Shown here: positions 1 through 8,848 of the stretch, in pieces | Layout: each line of letters begins with the position of its first letter | How positions within the stretch are numbered: position 1 is the first letter of the stretch | Source: Echinicola rosea | Lineage (GTDB): Bacteria; Bacteroidota; Bacteroidia; Cytophagales; Cyclobacteriaceae | Length of the DNA: 64,000 bases | NCBI RefSeq assembly: GCF_005281475.1 | Contig: NZ_CP040106.1 | Span: forward strand, 2,880,501 to 2,944,500 | Direction of reading: 5' to 3' | Program-made: the position numbers and the translations under genes | Notes under the pieces: generated by a model | The model's database searches: none | What the model was told of the DNA's origin: nothing | The model's input: only the letters and a program-made list of their open reading frames with translations

Positions 1-2
1 AA

Positions 3-467
3 ATCTTTCAAGTCACCCTTTCTACCTTAGAGTCCCAAGAAATCTATAAACAATATTCTTCAAGGGAGAAGTTACTTGCTTTTTTCTACACTTGGATCGA
101 GGAGTTAAAGCATAATAGGAGCTATTTGTTGGTGCTCTATGGAACTCATCAGCTGCCCAGCCATACATTGCCGCAAGAACTGCAGGGGTTCAGAGATGAT
201 TTTAAGGAGTATGTGAAAGGGGTACTTGCTGAGGGCGAGGAGAATGATGAAATCGCCAAGCGCCCTTACCTCAGTGATAAGTATGATGAAGGCTTATGGT
301 TGCAGGTACTGTTTGTGTTTAGGTTTTGGATAAAAGACCATTCCGACGGTTTTGAAAAGACCGATGAAGCCATCGAAAAATCAGTAAACTTGGCTTTTGA
401 CCTGATGGGAAAGAGCGCTTTGGACACTTTTGTGGATTTTGCCAAATTCCTTTACCAAGCCCGTTAA
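3..467 (+). CDS. TetR-family regulator, C-terminal part (5' end outside window)
   Basis: The reading frame is open from base 3, so the gene starts upstream of the window; the first in-frame ATG-like codon is not its start. The visible 154 residues are all helical with no HTH, and resemble the ligand-binding C-terminal domain of TetR/AcrR regulators. It ends 12 bases before a GTG-started ABC1 kinase, a pairing often seen in Bacteroidota, so it may belong to the same operon. The N-terminal DNA-binding domain cannot be seen, so the TetR call is an inference from this helical domain and the neighbour. Confidence 0.6.
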   Translation: MFQVTLSTLESQEIYKQYSSREKLLAFFYTWIEELKHNRSYLLVLYGTHQLPSHTLPQELQGFRDDFKEYVKGVLAEGEENDEIAKRPYLSDKYDEGLWLQVLFVFRFWIKDHSDGFEKTDEAIEKSVNLAFDLMGKSALDTFVDFAKFLYQAR

Positions 468-479
468 TCGATTTTACCA

Positions 480-1793
480 GTGGAAAAGAAAGAACAAGCC
501 AGCATCCCTGTGGGCAAGGTCCAAAGGGCAACAAAATTTATCAAAACCGGTGCTAAGGTTGGGGGAAATTACGTAAAGCACTATGCCCGTAAATTTCAGG
601 ATCCGTCACATTCACGAGAGCAACTTGATAACGATAATGCAACAGATATATACGGTTCGCTGAGCGAGCTAAAGGGAAGTGCCTTAAAAGTGGCCCAGAT
701 GATGTCCATGGACAAAAACCTGCTGCCTAGGGCTTACCAAGAGCAATTTTCCATGGCGCAGTACAGTGCGCCTCCTTTATCGTACCCCTTGGTGGTCAAG
801 ACTTTCCAGAGGTATTTCGAAAAAGCGCCGGAAGCCATTTTCGATACGTTTACCCGCTCTGCCGTGAACGCCGCTTCCATCGGGCAGGTGCACCAAGCCA
901 CGTTGGATGGGAAGAAGTTGGCGGTGAAGATCCAGTATCCCGGTGTCGCCAATAGTGTGAGTTCGGACCTTAAATTGGTGCGGCCTTTTGCCCTTAGGTT
1001 GCTGAATATTAGTGAAAAGGAGCTAAATCACTATATGGCCGAAGTAGAGGAACGGTTGCTGGAAGAGACAGATTATGAGCTTGAGGTGAGGCGATCAAAG
1101 GAAATTTCTTCCGAATGCAGCCACATCCCACATTTGGCCTTTCCTACGTATTATGAAGCACTCAGCTGCGAGCGTGTCATTGTGATGGATTGGCTGGAAG
1201 GAAAGCACATCAAAGAATGGCTGCTTACGGATCCTTCTCAGGAAGCAAGAAATCGCATCGGGCAAGCTTTGTGGGACTTTTATCACCATCAAGTGCATGA
1301 ACTCAAACAAGTCCACGCTGATCCGCATCCCGGCAATTTTATCATGATGGATAATGGAAAGTTGGGTATCATTGATTTTGGCTGTGTCAAAGTGATCCCT
1401 GGGGATTTTTACCTTGGATATTTCAGCTTGATCAAAAAAGAATTGGTGGCCAATAAGGATGAATTGGATAAAATATTTTATGACCTGGAATTTATCTCCG
1501 ATAAAGATACGGCTGAAGAAAAGGTGTTTTTCAAGGCCGTTTTCAAAGAGATGATTTCATTGATAGGAAGACCATTCCACGAAGACTGGTTTGATTTTGC
1601 TGATGATGCTTATTTCGACCAGATTTTTGAACTGAGCGACCGGGTGTCCAATGACAAGATGTTCAAAAAATCAAGACAGGCAAGGGGATCCAAACATGGC
1701 CTTTATGTGAACAGGACGTATTTTGGCTTGTATAGCTTGCTCAATCAGCTGCAGGCTAAAGTAAAAACGACCAAGCCGGAGTGGTTGGAGTAA
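480..1793 (+). CDS. ABC1/UbiB (AarF) family atypical kinase
   Basis: A 437-residue member of the ABC1/ADCK/UbiB protein-kinase-like family. Visible signatures are the KxGQ-type motif as KVAQ (about residues 70-73), the AASIGQVHQA nucleotide loop, the AVKIQYPG lysine strand, the catalytic HADPHPGNF loop and the IDFG metal-binding motif. Family members are linked to ubiquinone biosynthesis or lipid homeostasis, but the substrate here is unknown. Translation begins at a GTG 12 bases after the TetR-like gene, suggesting co-transcription. No C-terminal membrane anchor is evident. The strong hairpin at 1891-1927 lies downstream. Confidence 0.9.
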   Translation: MEKKEQASIPVGKVQRATKFIKTGAKVGGNYVKHYARKFQDPSHSREQLDNDNATDIYGSLSELKGSALKVAQMMSMDKNLLPRAYQEQFSMAQYSAPPLSYPLVVKTFQRYFEKAPEAIFDTFTRSAVNAASIGQVHQATLDGKKLAVKIQYPGVANSVSSDLKLVRPFALRLLNISEKELNHYMAEVEERLLEETDYELEVRRSKEISSECSHIPHLAFPTYYEALSCERVIVMDWLEGKHIKEWLLTDPSQEARNRIGQALWDFYHHQVHELKQVHADPHPGNFIMMDNGKLGIIDFGCVKVIPGDFYLGYFSLIKKELVANKDELDKIFYDLEFISDKDTAEEKVFFKAVFKEMISLIGRPFHEDWFDFADDAYFDQIFELSDRVSNDKMFKKSRQARGSKHGLYVNRTYFGLYSLLNQLQAKVKTTKPEWLE

Positions 1794-1890
1794 GAGAGGT
1801 TGTGAGCAAAACTTCCATGATGCTAGAGTTTCCTTAATTTTGAAACAAATTCAGGTTGCTGCTGTGGCAGTCTTTGGGTTAAATGAAAAC

Positions 1891-1927
1891 GCCCGCTTTT
1901 TGGTGTTTATTGCACTAAAAAGCGGGC
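1891..1927. terminator. Bidirectional hairpin terminator
   Basis: GCCCGCTTTTT pairs perfectly with AAAAAGCGGGC across a short loop, leaving T-rich tracts on both strands. It sits between the convergent ABC1 kinase and sorbosone-dehydrogenase-like genes and can end transcription from both sides. Confidence 0.8.
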
Positions 1928-1965
1928 GGAGTAATATGTTTTCGATGGAATGGATTGAGCCTTAT

Positions 1966-3159
1966 TTAAGGCTGGTTATAGCTGATTCGGTAAATACAGC
2001 CGGCCATGTCATCAGAGACGAGAAGACTGCCGTCTGGCAATTCCTGCACATCCACAGGGCGCCCCCAAACTTCCTGACTGGCATCGTCTAGCCATCCTGA
2101 GGCGAATACTTCTTCACCTGCCACTTCACTGCCGTCAAGCGAAACATTGGTAACGGTATAACCACTTTTTTTGCTTCTGTTCCATGAACCGTGCTTGGCC
2201 ACAAAAATCGATTTTTTGTAGGTATTAGGGAACATGCTGCCTGCATAAAAACGCATCCCCAAAGGAGCCACGTGAGGGCCCAAATTTGCTTTTGGAGCGA
2301 CGTAAGCAGATTGGCCTTCGCCAGCATCGCCAAATTCAGGATCCTTTACATCGCCTTGGTGCCAGTAAGGGTAGCCAAAATGCTGTCCTGCCTCAGTTAT
2401 GGCGTTCAATTCACATTCAGGTATATTATCTCCCATTTGATCCCGGCCATTGTCGGTAAACCAAAGGTTCTTACTGTCTGGATGCCAGTCAAATCCGACT
2501 GTGTTTCGTACACCATGTGCCACGATTTCCGGTTCTGGGTTCTCCGCATTTACATCCAAGCGTGTGATGGAGGCAAAAATTTCTTTTTCAGGTTCGCAGA
2601 TATTGCAAGGGGCGCCGACAGGGACGTATAGAAGTCCATCAGGTCCGAATGCAATGAATTTCCATCCATGGTGTCCTTCTGTAGGGTATTGGTCATACAC
2701 TACCTCGAAGCTTGGATCTGTTAAATGATTCTTAATGTCAGGGAATTTAAGAATCCGGTTGATTTCGGCCACATATAGGTCTCCGTCCTTGTAGGCAACA
2801 CCATTTGGAGAATTGAGGTCTTCGGCAAGAGTATAGCGGAAGTCTGCTTTACCATCACCGTTCTCATCGACTACGGCATATACATTGTTCTCCTGTCGGT
2901 TGCCGACAAAGACGATTCCTTCTTCAGACATGCTTAATGATCTGGCATTGGGGATATTGGCTGCCCATACGGAAATGGAAAAATTTTCAGGTAATTGGAT
3001 GGTTTCTAGCTGTACATCAGCAGAATCTGCTGAAATATCCACGCGATTATCCCCTTCCGTCGCTTCTATAGGTTTTAGTTTGTTTTCTTGATCTGTGCCA
3101 CAAGAAAACATTAAGATGCTTAATGATAAAGCACCGAACAAGGTTTTGTGATAGTTCAT
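1966..3159 (-). CDS. PQQ-type glucose/sorbosone dehydrogenase-like lipoprotein
   Basis: A 397-residue exported lipoprotein. The signal peptide ends in the lipobox LMFSC, with the acylated Cys near residue 20. The rest reads as the six-bladed beta-propeller of the soluble glucose/L-sorbosone dehydrogenase family (ENFSISVWAANIPNARSL, DLNSPNGVAYKDGDLYVAEINRIL, EGHHGWKFIAFGPDGLLYVPVG, HGVRNTVGFDWHPDSKNLWFTDNGRDQMGD). Family enzymes oxidise sugars with PQQ, but no PQQ biosynthesis genes are in the window and the substrate is not predictable. Convergent with the ABC1 kinase; monocistronic. Confidence 0.85.
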   Translation of the reverse strand: MNYHKTLFGALSLSILMFSCGTDQENKLKPIEATEGDNRVDISADSADVQLETIQLPENFSISVWAANIPNARSLSMSEEGIVFVGNRQENNVYAVVDENGDGKADFRYTLAEDLNSPNGVAYKDGDLYVAEINRILKFPDIKNHLTDPSFEVVYDQYPTEGHHGWKFIAFGPDGLLYVPVGAPCNICEPEKEIFASITRLDVNAENPEPEIVAHGVRNTVGFDWHPDSKNLWFTDNGRDQMGDNIPECELNAITEAGQHFGYPYWHQGDVKDPEFGDAGEGQSAYVAPKANLGPHVAPLGMRFYAGSMFPNTYKKSIFVAKHGSWNRSKKSGYTVTNVSLDGSEVAGEEVFASGWLDDASQEVWGRPVDVQELPDGSLLVSDDMAGCIYRISYNQP

Positions 3160-3247
3160 AAATTAGGGTTTCTAGTGTTAGATAATTCTTGAAGTTAAGA
3201 AAAAGCTGAATTTTTTCATCATAATGATTTATAAACGGGAGAATCCT

Positions 3248-3255
3248 TATTTTTG
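3248..3255 (+). promoter_or_regulatory. Bacteroidota -7 box TATTTTTG upstream of the ABC-F gene
   Basis: TATTTTTG fits the consensus TAnnTTTG and ends only 4 bases before the preferred ATG at 3260. No clear -33 TTG was found. If used, the transcript would have almost no leader. Confidence 0.45.
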
Positions 3256-3259
3256 CAGC

Positions 3260-5182
3260 ATGTTATCCATCAATAATTTATCCTATTACATCGGTGGGAG
3301 GGCATTGTACGAGAATGCTTCCCTGCATATCAAACCTAAAGACAAAATCGGCTTGGTAGGTCTTAACGGGACCGGTAAGTCCACGCTGTTGAAAATCATC
3401 AACGGAGATTATCAGCCTAGCAAGGGCGAGATCCAAAAAGCCAAGGACTGTACCATAGGTTTTTTGAACCAAGACTTGTTGTCCTATCAGTCTGAGGACA
3501 GTATTTTGGATGTCGCGTTGGAGGCTTTTAAAGAGACCTTGGCGCTTCAGGATGAAATTAATGTGGTCCTAAAGCAGATGGAAACGGATTATTCCGAAGA
3601 AATCATCAATAAGCTGGCAAATTTGCAGGAGCGGTTTGAAGCGAATGAGGGCTATACGATTAAAGCCAAAGCAGAGGAAGTGCTGGAAGGGATTGGTTTT
3701 TCTACAGGCGATTTAAGTAGGCCGTTGAAGACGTTCTCGGGGGGATGGAGAATGCGGGTGATGCTGGCCAAGTTGCTGTTGGAGAAGCCGTCATTGCTGA
3801 TGCTTGATGAACCTACCAACCACCTTGACCTGCCTTCCATCCAGTGGGTGGAAAATTACCTAAAGACCTACGAAGGAGCGGTGATCGTGGTATCCCACGA
3901 CCAGACTTTCTTGGACAATTGTATCGAGGTCACAGTGGAAGTATCCCGGCAATCACTGACCCCGTATGCAGGGAATTACTCGTTCTTTAAAGAACAGAAG
4001 GTAGAGCGTGAAGAAATTCAGCAGAATGCCTATGAGAATCAGCAAAAGATGATCAAAGATACGGAGCGTTTCATCGAGCGTTTCCGGGCCAAAGCTTCCA
4101 AATCCAATCAGGTGCAGTCGCGGGTCAAAGCACTGGAAAGAATGGAGCGGGTGAATGAAGTAGTGAGTGATAATATCTCAGTAAATTTCAAGTTTAAGTT
4201 TTCTAAACAGTCCGGTCGGGACGTGGTGACATTGGACAATGTGTCCAAGGCTTACGGAGATATCAAGATCCTGGAAAACTCCACCGCCCGTATCGAAAGG
4301 GGTGATAAGATCGCCCTGATCGGAGCTAATGGCAAAGGGAAGTCCACCCTTTTGCGGATCATTGACGGTTCTGAGCCTATTATTGGTGATCGAAGTGAAG
4401 GCTATAATGTAGTGAAATCCTTCTTTGCGCAGCACCAACTGGAAGCACTTAATGTCAATAATGAAATCCTGCAGGAAATGGTACAGGCAGGAAGTGATAA
4501 AACTGAAACTGAACTGAGAAATGTCTTGGGGTGCTTTCTGTTTACCAACGATGATGTGTTCAAGAAGATCAAGGTGCTATCAGGTGGAGAGAAGTCACGG
4601 GTGGCACTGGCCAAGACATTGATATCCGAAGCCAATTTCCTCCTGCTCGATGAGCCTACAAACCACTTGGACATGCAGTCAGTCAATATCCTTATCCAAG
4701 CCTTGCAGCAGTACGAGGGAACCTTTGTGACCGTTTCGCACGACCGTCATTTTATCAAGGGGGTGGCCAATAAGATTTGGTATATCGAAGATCATGAGAT
4801 CAAGGAATACCTTGGAACGTATGAAGAGTATGTCTTCTGGCGATCACAGCAAGTAGAAAAAGCAGTTCCCAGCGCTCCCAAGAAAGAGAAAGCACCAAAG
4901 CCAAAGCCTGTCCGTACCCATTCGGAAGTAAGTCAGGCCAAAAAAGACCTAAAAAAGAAAGAGCGGGAGCTTGAAGATGTGGAAGGGCATATTATGGCAT
5001 TGGAAGATGAGAAGGTGCAATTGGAAAAGCAACTGGCCGATCCGGCGGTTTTTCAAAATGAAGAAGAGTCCCAAAAGGTCAATAAGGCCTATGAAGAAGT
5101 GAAGAAAAAGGAAGAGCAGCTTACTTCCAATTGGGAAAGGCTTGCAGAGGAAATTCAGGACCTTCAGGAAACGGTCTCCTGA
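3260..5182 (+). CDS. ABC-F family ATPase (Uup/EttA-like ribosome-associated factor)
   Basis: About 640 residues with two ABC nucleotide-binding domains and no membrane segment. Domain 1 has Walker A GLNGTGKST, signature FSGGW and Walker B LLMLDEPTNHLD; domain 2 has GANGKGKST, LSGGEKS and LLLDEPTNHLD. Between them is the charged linker (P-site tRNA interaction motif region), and the last ~90 residues form a Lys/Glu-rich coiled coil as in Uup. Such proteins act on stalled or idle ribosomes, and some protect against antibiotics. The start at 3260 is preferred over 3224 because the alignable domain starts with MLSINNLSYY and a -7 box lies between the two. A terminator follows at 5204. Confidence 0.93.
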   Translation: MLSINNLSYYIGGRALYENASLHIKPKDKIGLVGLNGTGKSTLLKIINGDYQPSKGEIQKAKDCTIGFLNQDLLSYQSEDSILDVALEAFKETLALQDEINVVLKQMETDYSEEIINKLANLQERFEANEGYTIKAKAEEVLEGIGFSTGDLSRPLKTFSGGWRMRVMLAKLLLEKPSLLMLDEPTNHLDLPSIQWVENYLKTYEGAVIVVSHDQTFLDNCIEVTVEVSRQSLTPYAGNYSFFKEQKVEREEIQQNAYENQQKMIKDTERFIERFRAKASKSNQVQSRVKALERMERVNEVVSDNISVNFKFKFSKQSGRDVVTLDNVSKAYGDIKILENSTARIERGDKIALIGANGKGKSTLLRIIDGSEPIIGDRSEGYNVVKSFFAQHQLEALNVNNEILQEMVQAGSDKTETELRNVLGCFLFTNDDVFKKIKVLSGGEKSRVALAKTLISEANFLLLDEPTNHLDMQSVNILIQALQQYEGTFVTVSHDRHFIKGVANKIWYIEDHEIKEYLGTYEEYVFWRSQQVEKAVPSAPKKEKAPKPKPVRTHSEVSQAKKDLKKKERELEDVEGHIMALEDEKVQLEKQLADPAVFQNEEESQKVNKAYEEVKKKEEQLTSNWERLAEEIQDLQETVS

Positions 5183-5203
5183 CCTGAGCTCACGATGATG
5201 ATA

Positions 5204-5245
5204 AATGCCAGTTTTACTTTAGCGTGGAACTGGCATTATTTTTTA
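5204..5245 (+). terminator. Rho-independent terminator after the ABC-F gene
   Basis: AATGCCAGTT (5204-5213) pairs perfectly with AACTGGCATT (5228-5237), followed by a T tract. Its position rules against the next gene starting at 5195. Confidence 0.85.
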
Positions 5246-5275
5246 TCTTGCTTTACAAAAATAACCAAGTTGAAA

Positions 5276-6541
5276 ATGAGGATAGTAATCATATTGTTTT
5301 TTTTAATGTGCAGCCTGTATTCATTTTGCATTGCGCAGGAAGAGTTAGTGGATAAGGTATATGAGGAAAATATACAGACCGTGCAGCTTTATCGCCGTGG
5401 TGGAAATATAGCTTCCCAGCTGAACACGCCGGTTATACCATTGGGAGGGGGGCAATTGGTATTGGAGTTTGACGACCTTGCTTTTGAGCCTGATCGGTAT
5501 GCCGCCACTTTGATTCATTGTGATGCAGATTGGACACCTTCCGGCCTCAAGTCAGCCGATTACCTACAGCGGTACAATGAATTTAACATCACCGAGTACG
5601 ATTATTCGATCAATACCCGAGTTCCGTATGTGCATTTCACTTTTCCAGTTCCACAGGTGACCAAGTCAGGAAATTATATTTTGAAGGTCTATCGTGGCAG
5701 AAATGAGGATGAAGTGATCATCACTAGGAGATTTATGGTGTACCAGGACCAAGTTAAAGTGGGGGTACAGCTATTACCGCCCACCATGATAGCCGAACGA
5801 ATGACCGGACAGCAGATTGATATTTTAGTGAATTATGGTGCAAGGGAACTTAAGAATCCTTTGGAAAATGTCAAGGTGGTCGTACGGCAAAACCAGCGTT
5901 GGGACAATGCAAAAGTAGGCGGGAAGCCATCATTTATCAGGCAGGACAAGAGCCAGTTGGAGTACCGTTTTTTTTCAGGAGAGAATATTTTTGATGCTGG
6001 AAATGAGTTTCGTTTTATCGACCTTCGGTACGTTCGGACCACTGGACGAAATATTGCTTCTATCGAAATGAAAGATGATGTGGTGTATGCTTCGGCAGCA
6101 CTCAATGAACCCCGGAGTACGACCAGCTACCTGGAGTATCTGGACCTGAATGGGCAGTATATCGTAGAAAACCTGGAACGGGGAAATCCAAAGCTGGAAA
6201 GTGAATACGTGTTGGTGACCTTTGCCGCTGATATGGGAGAGGTGGTCGGAGAGCCATATCTTTTTGGGGCATTGACCAATTGGGGACGATCTCCACAAGC
6301 AAAAATGACCAAGAATGAATCGAGTGGACAATACCGAACCTCAGTGTTGCTAAAACAGGGGTGGTATGATTATCAAATAGCCTTAAGAAAAGAGGGGGGG
6401 TGGGACACTTCTCCAATGGAAGGAAGTCATTTCCAAACAGAAAATGAGTATGAGGTTTTGGTCTATTACAGGGATTTCGGTTCTAGGTATGATGAGCTGA
6501 TCGGATATACTTCCATCAATGCCAATAATAGGCGATTTTGA
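5276..6541 (+). CDS. Type IX secretion system plug-domain protein (DUF5103)
   Basis: About 421 residues with a signal peptide (MRIVIILFFLMCSLYSFCIAQ) and an all-beta body that matches the DUF5103/T9SS plug family of Bacteroidota: LATLIHCDADW-type and LQRYNEFNITEYDYSINT segments, then a C-terminal immunoglobulin-like half containing YLFGALTNWG. In the known system the Plug protein closes the SprA translocon on its periplasmic side; whether this copy does so is inferred. The start at 5276 is chosen because it begins a proper signal peptide and lies past the terminator of the previous gene. Confidence 0.85.
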   Translation: MRIVIILFFLMCSLYSFCIAQEELVDKVYEENIQTVQLYRRGGNIASQLNTPVIPLGGGQLVLEFDDLAFEPDRYAATLIHCDADWTPSGLKSADYLQRYNEFNITEYDYSINTRVPYVHFTFPVPQVTKSGNYILKVYRGRNEDEVIITRRFMVYQDQVKVGVQLLPPTMIAERMTGQQIDILVNYGARELKNPLENVKVVVRQNQRWDNAKVGGKPSFIRQDKSQLEYRFFSGENIFDAGNEFRFIDLRYVRTTGRNIASIEMKDDVVYASAALNEPRSTTSYLEYLDLNGQYIVENLERGNPKLESEYVLVTFAADMGEVVGEPYLFGALTNWGRSPQAKMTKNESSGQYRTSVLLKQGWYDYQIALRKEGGWDTSPMEGSHFQTENEYEVLVYYRDFGSRYDELIGYTSINANNRRF

Positions 6542-6624
6542 ATAGAGGTACGGAGTACTTTTAATAAGACCATAGGTGGGCTAAGGATGGGCGAGAAGAA
6601 TGGTGTGGCCAGTCTTTGCTATTC

Positions 6625-6648
6625 CGGATTTGAAATCCCGAATCGTAA
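6625..6648. repeat. Short REP-like palindrome
   Basis: An ATTCCGGATTT / AAATCCCGAAT dyad with one mismatched pair lies in the intergenic space between the convergent plug gene and cas6-like gene. A related GGGATTT core occurs near 54165-54180. Confidence 0.4.
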
Positions 6649-6717
6649 TCATGAGCACTTGCGCTGAAAGTATTCTTTTGGGGGCGTTACCCTTGATTCA
6701 TATTGATTATCTTATAA

Positions 6718-6749
6718 AAGAAGCCCAATCATAAATGACCGGGCTTCTT
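6718..6749 (-). terminator. Hairpin terminator of the cas6-like gene
   Basis: AAGAAGCCC (6718-6726) pairs with GGGCTTCTT (6741-6749); on the minus strand the stem is followed by TTTT. It lies just past the 3' end of the cas6-like gene. Confidence 0.75.
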
Positions 6750-6756
6750 GATGTTT

Positions 6757-7623
6757 TTACTCTTGCTCGTCTTCGTCTTTTGGACGGGACTGTTCTTGCT
6801 GTCGGGACTTGTATGGGACAAATCCCTCTCTTTTGAACTTGTAAGGTTCTGTGCGTTGGCTCGGCGAATTGTTGGCCAAGTCCAGCATTCCGAAGCCTTT
6901 GTGCGTAAAAGCACCCAGTCCGCATTTAAACACGAAATCTTGTACTTCATGGGCAGCATAAAGTGTGAAAGGCAGGGTGTAGCCTCTTACTTCATACTTT
7001 ACGTCCATGTCGTAAACGGAGTAAATCCTAGCAAATTTCTTTTGCTGCTCTTTCAGCTTATTTACATAATTCATGTCCGGTACTACCTGGAATTTATAGA
7101 AAGATTCCATTTGTTCCTGGCTGTACCATCCTGATCGCTCCATCCGGGTCAAGGTGGATTCGTACAACAAATCCGAAAACTCGTCCGTGTCTGGGTTGAT
7201 GAACCGTTTGCCGGAATCATCATCAAACGTAGGAGTCAACAACACCAATGGAGAAATACAAACAAATTTGTTTGAAGCCTCCAATTCTGGCTCAGATTCT
7301 TTTTCTGTGTACTCAGGGGAGATGATGAGGTTTCCTAACTCAATTTTTGGCGTTTTGAATACTTGCTCTAGCAGATAGTCAAGAAAGTCTTCATTGGGTG
7401 ATGAAAGCACTAAGGTAACTAAGCTTGAGTAATAATGCAGGCCACTTCTACTTACTTTGGTCTGGCCCTTTAGGCCAGAGAAGTTGAAGTAATTGTAGTT
7501 GAAAAACTCTTCACGGCCACCTTTTACAATCAGACCTTTAAGAAACTGGGCCAAAATGTATTGGTGATGAAAGGGTAAATAAGCGCCTTTGTTCTTTAAC
7601 GAAAATATTAATCTAATTCTCAC
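6757..7623 (-). CDS. Stand-alone Cas6-family endoribonuclease
   Basis: 288 residues. The N-terminus (MRIRLIFSLKNKGAYLPFHH, with His19/His20) and the Gly-rich loop GLGAFTHKGFGMLDL at residues 235-249 are hallmarks of the Cas6/RAMP fold, which cuts CRISPR precursor RNA at repeat hairpins. A charged tail (residues 255-288, ending PKDEDEQE) follows the fold. No CRISPR array or other cas gene was seen in the 64-kb window, so its substrate is unknown. It is preceded by ychF on the same strand with its own -7 box and a terminator behind it. Family call from motifs; function outside CRISPR is open. Confidence 0.75.
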   Translation of the reverse strand: MRIRLIFSLKNKGAYLPFHHQYILAQFLKGLIVKGGREEFFNYNYFNFSGLKGQTKVSRSGLHYYSSLVTLVLSSPNEDFLDYLLEQVFKTPKIELGNLIISPEYTEKESEPELEASNKFVCISPLVLLTPTFDDDSGKRFINPDTDEFSDLLYESTLTRMERSGWYSQEQMESFYKFQVVPDMNYVNKLKEQQKKFARIYSVYDMDVKYEVRGYTLPFTLYAAHEVQDFVFKCGLGAFTHKGFGMLDLANNSPSQRTEPYKFKREGFVPYKSRQQEQSRPKDEDEQE

Positions 7624-7707
7624 GGCATTAAAAATAAAATGTTAAACAATAAATTAATCTTTAATCCTCTTCCTATATCTATAACGATATAATAATCAAT
7701 TCATTCG

Positions 7708-7715
7708 CAAAATTA
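7708..7715 (-). promoter_or_regulatory. -7 box TAATTTTG upstream of the cas6-like gene
   Basis: Minus-strand TAATTTTG matches TAnnTTTG and lies 85 bases upstream of the cas6-like start, in an AT-rich gap after ychF. No good -33 TTG at 19-21 bases, so moderate support. Confidence 0.4.
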
Positions 7716-7735
7716 TAATAAAATTTGAATATATC

Positions 7736-8833
7736 TTAAACATTAAACCTAAAATGCATAATGTCACCGTCCTTTACTACATATTCTTTGCCTTCAATGG
7801 CTGTTTTTCCGTTTTCACGACAGGCAGCTTCAGTCTTGAATGTTTCATAATCTGGTAACTTAATGACCTCCGCTTTAATGAATCCACGCTCAAAATCCGT
7901 ATGGATCACACCTGCTGCGGCTGGGGCTTTCCAGCCTTTTTTAATTGTCCAAGCCCGGACTTCTTGTTTGCCGGCAGTAAAATAGGTGATCAAGTCAAGG
8001 AGATCATACGCGGCCTTGATGAGTCTGTTGAGCCCACTTTCTTTAAGGCCATATTCACCCAGAAACATTTCTTTTTCGTCCAGGTCTTCAAATTCCGCTA
8101 TTTGCGATTCGATAGCGGCGCAAAGCATGATCACTTCTGCATTCTCATCCTTTACATTTTCCTTGAGTAGCTCCACATATTCATTGCCGCCTTGGATGCT
8201 GCCTTCATCTACATTTGCCACGTACAGTACGGGCTTTATCGTCAGCAGATGGATGTCCCTGATGGCTTCAAGGTCTTCCTTTTCCACATCGATTGCCCTA
8301 GCGTTTTTTCCTGCTTCTAGTCCTGCTTTGAAGACTTTTAGGATTTCAAGCTCTTTCTTGGCTTTTGCGTCACCGGACTTTGCGATTTTTTCGATCCTTA
8401 CAATCTTTTTGTCAACAGATTCCAGATCTTTTAGCTGAAGTTCGGTATCTATTACCTCTTTGTCAAATATTGGGTCAACTTTTCCTGCTACATGGACCAC
8501 ATTATCGTCATTAAAACACCGGATCACGTGTACGATTGCATCCACTTCACGGATATTGGCAAGGAATTTATTTCCTAGACCTTCGCCCTTGCTGGCTCCT
8601 TTTACCAATCCTGCTATATCCACAAACTCGATCACGGTGGGCATCACTCTCTCCGGATCTACCAGTCCTTCCAATATCTTCAGTCTATGATCAGGTACGG
8701 TAACTACCCCTACATTTGGTTCGATGGTGCAGAAAGGGAAGTTTGCCGCTTCTGCCTTTGCACTGGAAAGTGCATTGAATAATGTTGATTTTCCGACGTT
8801 GGGCAAGCCAACGATGCCACACTGTAATGCCAT
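7736..8833 (-). CDS. ychF: Redox-regulated ribosome-binding ATPase YchF (OLA1 family)
   Basis: 365 residues, the usual length. The P-loop GLPNVGKST, switch I region [13 protein letters not shown]3 motif [16 protein letters not shown] and the C-terminal TGS domain ([10 protein letters not shown] to [12 protein letters not shown]) are all present. The position of the NKxD guanine-specificity motif reads ANVDE, as expected for this family, which prefers ATP. The protein binds ribosomes and the 26S-type stress machinery in other species. It starts 15 bases after the AI-2E family gene on the same strand, so the two may be co-transcribed. Confidence 0.96.
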   Translation of the reverse strand: MALQCGIVGLPNVGKSTLFNALSSAKAEAANFPFCTIEPNVGVVTVPDHRLKILEGLVDPERVMPTVIEFVDIAGLVKGASKGEGLGNKFLANIREVDAIVHVIRCFNDDNVVHVAGKVDPIFDKEVIDTELQLKDLESVDKKIVRIEKIAKSGDAKAKKELEILKVFKAGLEAGKNARAIDVEKEDLEAIRDIHLLTIKPVLYVANVDEGSIQGGNEYVELLKENVKDENAEVIMLCAAIESQIAEFEDLDEKEMFLGEYGLKESGLNRLIKAAYDLLDLITYFTAGKQEVRAWTIKKGWKAPAAAGVIHTDFERGFIKAEVIKLPDYETFKTEAACRENGKTAIEGKEYVVKDGDIMHFRFNV

Positions 8834-8848
8834 TTAATTTTTTAGCTA

